Positions 8,457 to 16,472 of a stretch of DNA of 64,000 bases are shown here, piece by piece. The position numbers and the translations under genes were made by a program. The notes under the pieces were generated by a model. It saw only the letters and a program-made list of their open reading frames with translations. It searched no databases and was not told where the DNA came from. This stretch comes from Nitrosopumilus piranensis. GTDB lineage: Archaea > Thermoproteota > Nitrososphaeria > Nitrososphaerales > Nitrosopumilaceae. The stretch is taken from positions 62,001-126,000 of the forward strand of contig NZ_CP010868.1 of the NCBI RefSeq assembly GCF_000875775.1, given 5' to 3'. The first letter of the stretch is position 1. Every line of letters starts with the position of its first letter.

Positions 8457-9566
8457 TCATTGTTCAAAAAACTCATTAATTTTCCGACATACATATCTCA
8501 ATTGAGATTTGGTGAGAGTAGTAGATGACGGTAAAAACAAACCTCGTTTAGAAATTGATGAAGATACTTTGAATAAATCATCTTTCATTTTATAAGGGGG
8601 AAGAGTATGAAGAGGTGGAAAAAAGGGCCTAGTTTGAATATTTTTTTGTTCAAGAAATTTCATAAGTTTTAATTTTAATTTTTCAGTTTTTAAAAGAATG
8701 TCTACAAACCAAATTGTTTGTTCTTTTAAATTCGTTTCAACAAATTCAATTTCAGGAATGTGTGACAAATGTTTTTTATAAAATTTGTATAGTTCTTTTT
8801 TCTTTTTTATATTTGAAGATAATTTATTCATTTGTGCAACTCCCATTGCAGCTTGGAATTCTGTAAATTTGAAATTATAACCTATAGTATCATGAACAAA
8901 CACCTTGTTCATTTTTTGTTTATCTTCAAAAGATCTTCCAAAATCTTTTAGGGTAAGCAATTTTTTATAAATATTTTTTTTATTTGTAATAACCATTCCT
9001 CCCTGACCAGTAGTAATTATTTTAGGTATGCTAAAAGAAAATGCTGCAACATCACTTTGAGTGCCAATATGATGTTTCCCATAATAAGATCCAATTGCAT
9101 GGGCAGCATCTTCAATCAAAAAAAGATTATTTTTCTTGGCAAATTTAGAAAGTTTGTTTATATTTATAGAACGACCATTGTGGGCTACAAGCATTACAGC
9201 TTTAGTTTTTTTGGTTATCAATTTCATCAGTTTATTAAAATCTAAATTCATAGCAATAGGCTCAATATCAACAAGTACAGGTTTTGCACCAGTCATCTCT
9301 ACTGCATTTGGAGATGCTACAAATGTTAAATCAGGCACAATAACTTCATCACCATATCCAATTCCTAATGATTTAAGTCCAAGATACAGAGCTACAGTTC
9401 CAGATGTAACAGCACAAGCATATTTTATCCCAATAAATTCAGTAAACATTTTTTCAAATTTTCTAGTTTTTTTTGCCTCAGTATACCAACCAGATTCAAT
9501 AACAGAAAGTAATTCTTGTTTTTCTTTAATGCCAATTGATGGTTCAATTTGGAAAATTTTTTTCAA
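8457..9566 (-). CDS. DegT/DnrJ/EryC1/StrS sugar aminotransferase
   Basis: These PLP enzymes transaminate a 3- or 4-keto nucleotide sugar to the amino sugar. The 369-residue protein has the family layout: VTSGTVALYLGLKSLG at the cofactor phosphate site, GDEVIVPDLTFVASPNAV, the Asp-containing IEDAAHAIGS, and FSFSIPKIITTGQGG with the Schiff-base Lys at about residue 182. The start is TTG at 9566. It is divergent from an SDR epimerase with only about 60 nt between them, and is followed by a membrane glycosyltransferase 6 nt downstream. Its product would be a natural substrate for the beta-helix acyltransferase at 12520-13071. Whether it acts at C3 or C4 is not decidable here. Confidence 0.9.
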   Translation of the reverse strand: MKKIFQIEPSIGIKEKQELLSVIESGWYTEAKKTRKFEKMFTEFIGIKYACAVTSGTVALYLGLKSLGIGYGDEVIVPDLTFVASPNAVEMTGAKPVLVDIEPIAMNLDFNKLMKLITKKTKAVMLVAHNGRSININKLSKFAKKNNLFLIEDAAHAIGSYYGKHHIGTQSDVAAFSFSIPKIITTGQGGMVITNKKNIYKKLLTLKDFGRSFEDKQKMNKVFVHDTIGYNFKFTEFQAAMGVAQMNKLSSNIKKKKELYKFYKKHLSHIPEIEFVETNLKEQTIWFVDILLKTEKLKLKLMKFLEQKNIQTRPFFPPLHTLPPYKMKDDLFKVSSSISKRGLFLPSSTTLTKSQLRYVCRKINEFFEQ

Positions 9567-9629
9567 AGTTTGAAATCAACTATTAAAAAATGGTACAGTT
9601 AATAAAGCTAATTTCAAAGTTTGAATGTA

Positions 9630-10625
9630 ATGAAAAATAATTTCATTTTAGTTACAGGTGGTGCAGGATATATTGGAAGTGTTCTTACAAGAAAACTAGT
9701 AGAAAAAGGATACAAAGTTAGAATTTTAGATTCACTTATTTATGGAAAACAAGGAATTGAAGAACTTATTGATAATAGTTCAGTTGAATTTATTAAAGGT
9801 GATATTCGTGATGAAAAAATTGTTAAAGAATCGATCAAAGGAATTGATTGTATAGTACATTTATCCGCAATTGTCGGAGAGCCATTATGTAAAAAAATTC
9901 CAGAAGCTGCAAAACAAATTAATGAATTAGCTACAAAAAAATTAATTGATTTAAGTAAGCTAGAGGGAGTGAAACGTTTCATTTTTTCGTCAACATGTAG
10001 CAATTATGGAACAAGTGATGGGATTGCAAATGAAGAAAGTGATTTACACTTTCTTAGTTTATATTCAGAATGTAAAGTACATTCAGAAAAATATATTTTA
10101 GATTCAAAAACTGACAATTTTGAAACTTGTGTATTAAGATTTGCCACAGCATTTGGATTATCACCTAGAATGAGATTTGATTTACTTTTACAAGAATTTA
10201 TTAGAGATGCTTTGGTTAACAAAGAAATAATTTTATTTGGTGCAAACTATTGGCGTCCACTAGTACATGTAAATGACATATCTAATGCATGTATTCTATC
10301 TATTAATGGAAAAACTGAAAAAATTTCAGGCCAAGTTTACAATGTAGGAGATGATTCTCAAAATTACACAAAACAAGATTTGGCAAAGATTATTCAAGAT
10401 AAAATACCCTCAACAAAAATTTCAATTGTAGAATCAAAAAAAGATCCAAGAAATTACCAAGTTTCATTTAAAAAAATTAAAGAACAATTAGGTTTTTCAA
10501 TAACAAAATCAGCAAAAGATGGAATTGACGAAATAATTAATGAAGTAAATAATAATAATTTAGATCCACAAGAGTCAGAATTTTCGAATATGTCCAAATT
10601 AACAGAGAAAGTTAATGTTTACTAG
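9630..10625 (+). CDS. NAD-dependent epimerase/dehydratase (extended SDR)
   Basis: This extended SDR (331 residues) acts on a nucleotide sugar. The NAD-binding motif is LVTGGAGYIGSVLTR, then VHLSAIVGEPLCKK. The active-site Ser/Thr lies in FSSTCSNYG, and the Tyr-x3-Lys pair is in YSECK. RPLVHVNDISNACILSI is the usual late substrate-loop motif of the GalE/RfbB relatives. I use the ATG at 9630; a TTG three codons upstream is also open. It heads a plus-strand run with a pentapeptide-repeat protein and a polysaccharide deacetylase. The specific reaction (C4 epimerase, 4,6-dehydratase or 4-reductase) is not clear. Confidence 0.8.
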   Translation: MKNNFILVTGGAGYIGSVLTRKLVEKGYKVRILDSLIYGKQGIEELIDNSSVEFIKGDIRDEKIVKESIKGIDCIVHLSAIVGEPLCKKIPEAAKQINELATKKLIDLSKLEGVKRFIFSSTCSNYGTSDGIANEESDLHFLSLYSECKVHSEKYILDSKTDNFETCVLRFATAFGLSPRMRFDLLLQEFIRDALVNKEIILFGANYWRPLVHVNDISNACILSINGKTEKISGQVYNVGDDSQNYTKQDLAKIIQDKIPSTKISIVESKKDPRNYQVSFKKIKEQLGFSITKSAKDGIDEIINEVNNNNLDPQESEFSNMSKLTEKVNVY

Positions 10626-10662
10626 TTTAATATAATAAAATATTTGTGATTAACAATATAAA

Positions 10663-11313
10663 TTGAAAAATAAATTGGTAAAATGGATGCTATATCCAAA
10701 ATTTAGTAAAGGTAGTTTAGTAATTTCTATAGTTTTAGTAATTGTATTAACAATAACAATTCCAGAATTATTAAGTCTAAATGAGATAGATAAAATATAT
10801 TTAGAAAATGAAATAAAATGTGATATTAATAAAATACAGAGTAATATAGAATATAATTCAAAAAAGAATTCTTATCTAAATTTAGATTATAGTAATTGCG
10901 ATTTTGAAGGTATAGTTATTAATAAAATTGATTTAGAATTTGGAAATATGAAATTTGCCAATTTAGAAAATGCTCAAATATCTAACGCTAATTTAAAAAA
11001 TACTAATTTCTTTCGTGCAAATTTATACAACGCAAATTTAGAGAATAGTGATTTAACAAATTCAAATCTAGAGCGAGTAAATATAGAAAATGCAAATTTG
11101 AAAAATTCAAAATTAAATGGAGCATATTTCTATGGAGTAAATTTCAATAATGTAACATTGTATAATGCTAGTTTCTATAAAGCACACTTAGCAGGTTCAA
11201 ATTTTACTAATGTTGATTTGAATGGTGTTAATTTTACAGATGCTATATTTTATGTTGAAAATTTGGGAGAGACAATTTTTAAAAACTGTACAGGTTTTGA
11301 AAGATGTGAATAA
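10663..11313 (+). CDS. Membrane-anchored pentapeptide-repeat protein
   Basis: The 216-residue protein has one N-terminal membrane anchor (about residues 18-36, rich in VISIVLVIVLTITI) and a short charged stretch. From about residue 85 it has a run of pentapeptide repeats of the A(N/D)Lxx type, for example ANLENAQISNANLKNTNF. Such repeats form a right-handed quadrilateral beta-helix. The repeat domain would face outward if the anchor is N-in. The start is TTG at 10663 or ATG at 10687. The stop is 2 nt before the start of the deacetylase, so it is operonic with surface-polysaccharide genes. It could scaffold an envelope glycan complex; no enzymatic motif is seen. Confidence 0.75.
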   Translation: MKNKLVKWMLYPKFSKGSLVISIVLVIVLTITIPELLSLNEIDKIYLENEIKCDINKIQSNIEYNSKKNSYLNLDYSNCDFEGIVINKIDLEFGNMKFANLENAQISNANLKNTNFFRANLYNANLENSDLTNSNLERVNIENANLKNSKLNGAYFYGVNFNNVTLYNASFYKAHLAGSNFTNVDLNGVNFTDAIFYVENLGETIFKNCTGFERCE

Positions 11314-11315
11314 TT

Positions 11316-12137
11316 TTGGTTAAAAATTTACTTTCTATTGACTTAGAAGATTATTTTTGTGATCTTCCATTCAATAAATGGAAAAAATATGATAGCAGGA
11401 TTGAAAAAACAACAGATAAAATTTTAGATTTGCTTGACAAATATAATCACCAAGCTACATTTTTTTCATTAGGATATATTGGAGAAAAATTTCCAGAGCT
11501 TATCGAAAAAATTATTAAAAAAGGACATGAAATTGCAAGCCACGGGTATTATCATAAAGATTTAAGGAAAATTTCAAAAGAAATTTTTGAAGAAGACTTG
11601 TTAAAATCCATTAAAACTTTAGAACAAATTTCTGGAGAAAAGATATTGGGTTTTAGAGCTCCATTTTTTTCAATTGATGAAAATAATTTTGAAGTATTTC
11701 ACATCATGAAAAAATATCTAAAATATGATTCTAGTGTTTTTCCAGTAAAAACTCCATTATATGGACTTCCAAATGCGCCAAGAAAAATTTACAAAATGAA
11801 TGTAGATAATCCACTAATAAAAAATGATGAAGGAGATTTTTTAGAGATTCCTTTAGCTACTATAAGAATACCAATTATTGGAAATATCCCCATTGCAGGA
11901 GGATTCCACTTGAGATTTTTACCAATTAAATTTTTGAAATTTGGAATAAATCATTTGAATAAAACAGGGAATGTAGCAATGTGTTACATTCATCCAAAAG
12001 ATCTTGATCCAAAAATGCCACATATTCCAGAATATGCCTGGCATTATTATTGGGGGCTAAATTCTGCTGCAAAGAAATTCGAGTATCTTTTAAAAAATTT
12101 CAAATTTTCATCTGTGCGAGATAGTGTCTCATTCTAA
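11316..12137 (+). CDS. Polysaccharide deacetylase (NodB domain)
   Basis: This CE4-type NodB-homology enzyme of 273 residues removes acetyl groups from sugars. The metal and catalytic residues are visible: the Asp-Glu-Asp of SIDLEDYF, ATFFSLGYIGEKFPELI, the His pair in HEIASHGYYHKDL, and GFRAPFF. The C-terminal GNVAMCYIHPKDLDP carries the late His. This arrangement matches the PuuE/DUF3473-associated deacetylases of exopolysaccharide clusters. There is no signal peptide, so it probably acts in the cytoplasm or on the inner face on a lipid-linked or nucleotide-linked sugar. The start is TTG at 11316. Its 3' end overlaps the convergent acpS gene by 9 bp. Confidence 0.85.
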   Translation: MVKNLLSIDLEDYFCDLPFNKWKKYDSRIEKTTDKILDLLDKYNHQATFFSLGYIGEKFPELIEKIIKKGHEIASHGYYHKDLRKISKEIFEEDLLKSIKTLEQISGEKILGFRAPFFSIDENNFEVFHIMKKYLKYDSSVFPVKTPLYGLPNAPRKIYKMNVDNPLIKNDEGDFLEIPLATIRIPIIGNIPIAGGFHLRFLPIKFLKFGINHLNKTGNVAMCYIHPKDLDPKMPHIPEYAWHYYWGLNSAAKKFEYLLKNFKFSSVRDSVSF

Positions 12138-12485
12138 TTCATTAATTGGAAATAATACAAATGCTGTGGCAAATTTGTTAGTATGAGATAATGAAACAGA
12201 TGCATTATGAGAAAAAGGTAATTTCAATACAGGTTTAGAATTATTCATTTGAACTTCTATTTCAAAAAGATTTAATTTTTTTTTATCAACTGCTTTAATT
12301 GTTGCTTCTTTTGCACAAAACCTTGCAGCAAAATGAGGATAAGGATTAGATTTTTTCATACAATATTTGATTTCTTCAGGTGAAAATATTTTTTCATAAA
12401 ATGATTTTTTTTGTTCATAAGGCATGTTAGAAAATCGGGTGACTTCTTCAATATCTATTCCAATATTAAAAATTCTAGATTTCAT
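12129..12485 (-). CDS. acpS: Holo-[acyl-carrier-protein] synthase (4'-phosphopantetheinyl transferase)
   Basis: AcpS moves the 4'-phosphopantetheine arm of CoA onto the serine of an acyl carrier protein. The protein (118 residues, the usual AcpS size) has NIGIDIEEVTRF at the N-terminus with the metal-binding Asp, FAARFCAKEATIKA in the centre with the metal-binding Glu, and VSLSHTNKFATAFV at the end. I start it at the ATG at 12485; a longer open frame reaches 12602 but its extra residues look like random hydrophobic sequence and overlap the beta-helix gene. It lies 34 nt downstream of that acyltransferase. It is 670 nt from the acyl carrier protein gene, its obvious partner. AcpS and ACP together are unusual in archaea. 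Confidence 0.88.
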   Translation of the reverse strand: MKSRIFNIGIDIEEVTRFSNMPYEQKKSFYEKIFSPEEIKYCMKKSNPYPHFAARFCAKEATIKAVDKKKLNLFEIEVQMNNSKPVLKLPFSHNASVSLSHTNKFATAFVLFPINELE

Positions 12486-12519
12486 ACAAAAATGAAATAC
12501 AAATCTCTTTAATAATATT

Positions 12520-13071
12520 TCAAGATATTTTTTTAACAACTCTTGCAGGATTGCCAACAACAACACAATTATCAGGAACATCTGATGCAACCACACTACC
12601 AACAGCTGTTACAGAATTTTTTCCAATAGTTACATTATTAGTAATTATGGTACCTGGCATAATCATTGCTCCGGATTTTATAGTAACATTACCTACTTTT
12701 CTAGGGTATATTTTATGAAGATGATTATTTGCACTCATGTTAGAATGGGCAAAAATCATAACATTACTACCAATTGATACATTGTCACCAATCGTAACAA
12801 GATGAGGATACAATAAATCAATTAAAACATAAGGAGACATATGACATTGTTTTCCTATTTTAACTCCTCTTACACGTTGCATTGAGATAGAAAAGTTTGG
12901 AATGGGAGACGAATATGCAAAGTAATGAAATATCCAAGATTTAAGAAATCGCAATCTAACTTTAATTCTGCCCCAAGTGCCAGAATAACCATAGTCTTTC
13001 ATTAATTCTTGTTCTGCAATTCTAAAATTATCATCAGGTTGCAATGTTACTTCAACAATGAATTTCAACAT
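12520..13071 (-). CDS. Left-handed beta-helix (hexapeptide repeat) acyltransferase
   Basis: This 183-residue O- or N-acyltransferase is of the LacA/WbbJ/PglD superfamily. An N-terminal region of about 70 residues is followed by hexapeptide repeats that form the beta-helix, for example VKIGKQ, VTIGDNVSIGSNVMI, VTIKSGAMIMPGTII and VTIGKNSVTAVGSVV. It ends with the family signature VVVGNPARVVKKI. The His in MIFAHSN is the likely catalytic base. It is divergent from the acyl carrier protein operon (83 nt apart) and precedes acpS on the same strand. This context suggests that the acyl donor may be an acyl-ACP rather than acetyl-CoA, and that the acceptor is a sugar amine or hydroxyl. Both points are inference. 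Confidence 0.85.
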   Translation of the reverse strand: MLKFIVEVTLQPDDNFRIAEQELMKDYGYSGTWGRIKVRLRFLKSWIFHYFAYSSPIPNFSISMQRVRGVKIGKQCHMSPYVLIDLLYPHLVTIGDNVSIGSNVMIFAHSNMSANNHLHKIYPRKVGNVTIKSGAMIMPGTIITNNVTIGKNSVTAVGSVVASDVPDNCVVVGNPARVVKKIS

Positions 13072-13154
13072 ATGATTATAATACTTATGGAGAAAAAATT
13101 TATTTATCTTATTTAGAGTAAACGCTAAATTTGTTGCTTTTTTATATGAATTAA

Positions 13155-13394
13155 ATGTCTAAAAAACTCTTTGAAATCATAGCACATGTTATGTCAATTC
13201 CAGTTTCAGAAATTAACGACAAATCAGGTCCAGATACAATAGAATCATGGGATTCTTTTAATGGATTAGTATTATTAGATGAACTAGAAAGTACATTTGG
13301 TGTTAAATTTTCTTTAGAAGAGATTACAGATGTAAAAACAGTTGAGGACATTAAAAAACATCTAGTAAATCATGGAGTTAATTTAGATGAATGA
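13155..13394 (+). CDS. Acyl carrier protein
   Basis: The protein is a small acidic four-helix carrier of 79 residues. The attachment serine is Ser34 in ESWDSFNGLVLLDELE, where the canonical motif is DSL; helix II follows with the typical acidic face. A late KTVEDIKKHLVNHG segment corresponds to helix IV. It carries acyl groups as thioesters once AcpS (12129-12485) has added the phosphopantetheine arm. The next gene, a MaoC-type hydratase, starts 8 nt before its stop, so the two are translationally coupled. The divergence from DSL to DSF is common in stand-alone carriers of secondary metabolism. Archaea generally make membrane lipids without ACP, so a glycan or secondary role is more likely than fatty acid synthesis. 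Confidence 0.9.
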   Translation: MSKKLFEIIAHVMSIPVSEINDKSGPDTIESWDSFNGLVLLDELESTFGVKFSLEEITDVKTVEDIKKHLVNHGVNLDE

Positions 13395-13815
13395 TGAAAT
13401 AACGGTTTTAGATTTTTCTCAAATAAAAATTGGAATGGAAAAAAAATTTAGAATAGTGGTGACAGAGTATATGTTAGAAAGTTTTGCAAATTTATCAGGA
13501 GATTATAATCCATTACATATGAATGAAAACTATGCAACAAATACATCTTTTAGAAAACGCATATGTCATGGGATGTTATTATCTTCGTTTCTTTCAAGAT
13601 TAGTAGGAATGTATCTTCCAGGTCAAAATGCATTATACATATCCCAATCTCTAAAATTCCATTCACCCTGTTTTGTTAATGATAAAATTACCATAATAGG
13701 CAAGGTAGTTTCAAAAAGTGAATCTACACACATTATTACATTAAAAACTATAATTGTAAATGAATCTGGAAATTGTTTGGTAGATGGAGAAGCAAAAGTT
13801 TTGTTGAGGGAATAA
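13387..13815 (+). CDS. MaoC-like (R)-specific enoyl thioester hydratase
   Basis: This single hot-dog domain protein of 142 residues hydrates an enoyl thioester to the 3-hydroxyacyl thioester, or the reverse. The signature is FANLSGDYNPLHMNENYA, with the catalytic Asp39 and His44, followed by FRKRICHGMLLSSFLSRLVG. All catalytic residues are present. It overlaps the carrier protein gene by 8 nt and is followed 3 nt later by a FabG-like reductase. That order suggests interconversion of 3-oxo-, 3-hydroxy- and enoyl-acyl groups on the carrier. No ketosynthase is seen in the window, so chain extension is not implied. CoA substrates from central carbon metabolism remain possible. Confidence 0.87.
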   Translation: MNDEITVLDFSQIKIGMEKKFRIVVTEYMLESFANLSGDYNPLHMNENYATNTSFRKRICHGMLLSSFLSRLVGMYLPGQNALYISQSLKFHSPCFVNDKITIIGKVVSKSESTHIITLKTIIVNESGNCLVDGEAKVLLRE

Positions 13816-13818
13816 CAA

Positions 13819-14562
13819 TTGTTGAAAAATAAACGAGTTCTAATAACTGGTGCAAATGGTGGAATAGGTTCATCTATTACAAAAGCAATATTAGAAAACC
13901 AAGGAAAAGTGATTTTATTTTATCATAAAAATAAAGATCAAATTGATAAAATAATAGAAGATAATCTAGGACAAAAAACCAATATAGAGATATATCAAGT
14001 GGATTTATCAAAAAAGGAAGAAATTACTAATGTGTTATCTAAAACAATAAAGAATGGAATTGATATTTTTATTCATGCAGTAACATTGCCTATATCTCAT
14101 AATAAAATTCAAAATATTGATTGGAATGAATATCAAAAAAACATAGATTTACAGACTAAATCATTCTTTGAAATTACAAGAATATTAATTCCCACAATGA
14201 AAGAAAAGAAAAGATCAAGGATTATTAGTATTTTATCATCATATACTATAGGAACACCACCTAAGAGTATCAGTCCATATGTTGTTGGCAAATACTCATT
14301 ATTGGGTTTAGTAAAATGTATGGCAACAGAATTAGCACCCACTGGAATTACGGTGAATTGTATTTCACCTTCAATGACAAACACTCCTTTAATTGACAAA
14401 TTTCCCAAAAAACTAATAGAAATAAATGCTGTTCAAAATCCTCTTGGTAGAATATTAGAACCTTCAGACATTCTTTCAACAATATTATTTCTATGCGAAG
14501 ATAATTCAGACTTCATAACAGGTCAAAATATCATTATTAGTGGTGGAGAAATAATGTATTGA
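13819..14562 (+). CDS. SDR-family 3-oxoacyl-thioester reductase (FabG-like)
   Basis: This is a classical short-chain dehydrogenase of 247 residues. It has the cofactor motif ITGANGGIGSSI, an active Ser in SILSSY (about residue 140), Tyr154 and Lys158 in YVVGKYS, and the FabG-like VNCISPSMTNTPL and late FITGQNIIISGGE. The usual NNAG strand is replaced by IHAVTLP, a change seen in diverged members. The start is TTG at 13819 (a second TTG follows); no ATG fits. It follows the MaoC gene by 3 nt in the carrier operon. Reduction of 3-oxoacyl-ACP to (R)-3-hydroxyacyl-ACP is the likely reaction; a sugar substrate cannot be excluded. Confidence 0.82.
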   Translation: MLKNKRVLITGANGGIGSSITKAILENQGKVILFYHKNKDQIDKIIEDNLGQKTNIEIYQVDLSKKEEITNVLSKTIKNGIDIFIHAVTLPISHNKIQNIDWNEYQKNIDLQTKSFFEITRILIPTMKEKKRSRIISILSSYTIGTPPKSISPYVVGKYSLLGLVKCMATELAPTGITVNCISPSMTNTPLIDKFPKKLIEINAVQNPLGRILEPSDILSTILFLCEDNSDFITGQNIIISGGEIMY

Positions 14563-14619
14563 TTTTCTTAAAAAAAAGTATTAAAAGAAATTTTGAAGGG
14601 AAAAAGATTAACGTAAATA

Positions 14620-16401
14620 GTGAGAAATAGTAGCTGTTATAAAATGAATGAAGATAATCTAAGTTACTATATTAAAAAATCAAAACAGATTCAAAGAATT
14701 CATTCAGAACAGAGTAAAAAAATTGCTCTTCTGGGAAATTTCACTTTGAATGGGTTAAAAGAAGTGTTAGATGTTTTATCATATGAAAAAAAACTAGATC
14801 TGAAAATTTATGATTCACCATACGCACAATTTAAACAAGAAATAGTAAACCAGGACAGTAAATGGCATAGTTTCAGACCAGATCTTACTTTTTTAATTTT
14901 AGATTTTGATGCATTAGTAGGAGATACAAGATTCGAGTATTATTCATGGAATGAAGAAAAGCGAAAACAACTAATCAATAAAACATGCGATGAATTTGAA
15001 AACTTTTTAGTAAATGCACTAAATTCTCAAAATGGAAAAATCATAGTATCAAATTTTATTGTTCCTGATTTTTCACCATTTGGGATTTATGATTGTAAAG
15101 TAAAGTACTCGTTAAGAGATTTCGTTAATGCTTTAAATCAAACTATTAAAAAAAATGTAGAGAATTATCCATCTTTATATTCTATGGAATTTGATTTATT
15201 TTTCTTAAAATTTGGTGAAAAAAACCTTAAAGATCAAAAATTAAGATTTTTAGCTGACATCATAATATCTCCATCACATATACCAGATCTTGCAAAGAAA
15301 ATTATGGGATACATAAAACCACTATTTGGATTAACAAAAAAATGTCTTGTTTTAGATTTAGACAATACATTATGGGGAGGAATTTTGGGAGAAGATGGAT
15401 TAAATAATATTTTGCTAGATGAAAAAGCTCCTGGAAATGCATTTTTAGAATTTCAAAAGGTTATTCTTCAATTATACAATAGAGGGATAATTTTAGCAAT
15501 TAATAGTAAAAATAATTATTTAGATGTCAAGGAAGTTTTTAAAAAACATCCTAAAATGCTACTAAAAGAAAAAAATTTTGCAGATATTCAAATTAATTGG
15601 AATGATAAAGCATCTAACATGATTGAAATATCAAAAAATTTGAACATTGGAACAGATTCTTTTGTTTTTTGGGATGATGATCCAGTAAATAGAGAATTAA
15701 TAAGAAGCCAATGCCCAGAAATTACAGTTATAGATGTTCCAAAAGATCCAGCTCAATTTGCCAATACATTAAGGGAAACAGATGAATTTAACTCCTATAA
15801 CATAACTTTAGAGGATTCTCAAAAAGGTAAGATGTATGCAGAACAAAATTTGAGAAAAAAAGATCAAAAAAAATTTTCTAATTTAGATGAATTTTTGACT
15901 AGTTTACAAATGAAAATAAAAATAAAAAAAGCTGACAAATTTACAATTCCAAGAATATCTCAGCTAATTATGAAAACGAATCAATTTAATTTAACTACAA
16001 AAAGATATTTTCCAGAAGAAGTAGAAAAAATGGTTAACAGTAAAAATTATTTAGTTAAAACATTTTCTGTACAGGATAAATTTGGAGATAATGGTTTAAC
16101 AGGTTTATATATTGTAAATAAGGAAGAACCAAAAAAATGGAAGATAGACACATTTCTTATGAGTTGCAGAATAATGGGTAGAAATATTGAGAGAGTAATG
16201 ATGTCAGATTTAATAAATGAAGCAATAAAAGAAAGAGTTGAAAATATTTCAGGAGAATATATTTCTACAAAAAAAAATGAAGTGACAAGAGATCTGTATG
16301 ATAAATTAGGTTTTTCAAAACTAAATGAAAATACGTATGAATTAAAAAACCTGAAAAAAAATATCATAGATGTAGACAATATAGAAATTTCTAAAAATTA
16401 A
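14620..16401 (+). CDS. FkbH-like protein (HAD-IIIC phosphatase with GNAT domain)
   Basis: FkbH proteins take a three-carbon phosphate such as 1,3-bisphosphoglycerate, remove the phosphate and load the glyceryl unit on a carrier protein. The 593-residue protein has the family order. First comes an N-terminal SGNH-like region (about 35-220, starting KIALLGNFTLNG). Then a HAD domain has nucleophile motif CLVLDLDNTLWGG (Asp246, Asp248), an SKNN motif II and FVFWDDDPVNRE as motif IV. A C-terminal GNAT-like domain spans about 430-580 (MGRNIERVMMSDLINEA). The start is GTG at 14620 or ATG at 14644. It follows the ACP/MaoC/SDR genes by 57 nt and fits as the carrier-loading enzyme. Confidence 0.87.
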   Translation: MRNSSCYKMNEDNLSYYIKKSKQIQRIHSEQSKKIALLGNFTLNGLKEVLDVLSYEKKLDLKIYDSPYAQFKQEIVNQDSKWHSFRPDLTFLILDFDALVGDTRFEYYSWNEEKRKQLINKTCDEFENFLVNALNSQNGKIIVSNFIVPDFSPFGIYDCKVKYSLRDFVNALNQTIKKNVENYPSLYSMEFDLFFLKFGEKNLKDQKLRFLADIIISPSHIPDLAKKIMGYIKPLFGLTKKCLVLDLDNTLWGGILGEDGLNNILLDEKAPGNAFLEFQKVILQLYNRGIILAINSKNNYLDVKEVFKKHPKMLLKEKNFADIQINWNDKASNMIEISKNLNIGTDSFVFWDDDPVNRELIRSQCPEITVIDVPKDPAQFANTLRETDEFNSYNITLEDSQKGKMYAEQNLRKKDQKKFSNLDEFLTSLQMKIKIKKADKFTIPRISQLIMKTNQFNLTTKRYFPEEVEKMVNSKNYLVKTFSVQDKFGDNGLTGLYIVNKEEPKKWKIDTFLMSCRIMGRNIERVMMSDLINEAIKERVENISGEYISTKKNEVTRDLYDKLGFSKLNENTYELKNLKKNIIDVDNIEISKN

Positions 16402-16472
16402 TCTTAAATATCATATATATGACAAAATTTGAAGTGAGAACAATTTTAAGTTTCATTTTTACGTAAAATGTA

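Noticed and set aside
9136-9573. A 145-codon plus-strand frame
   Set aside because: It lies fully inside the DegT aminotransferase on the other strand and has no recognisable domain.
12486-12602. Longer N-terminus for AcpS
   Set aside because: The added residues are not AcpS-like and overlap the beta-helix gene; the family starts at the NIGIDIEE strand.
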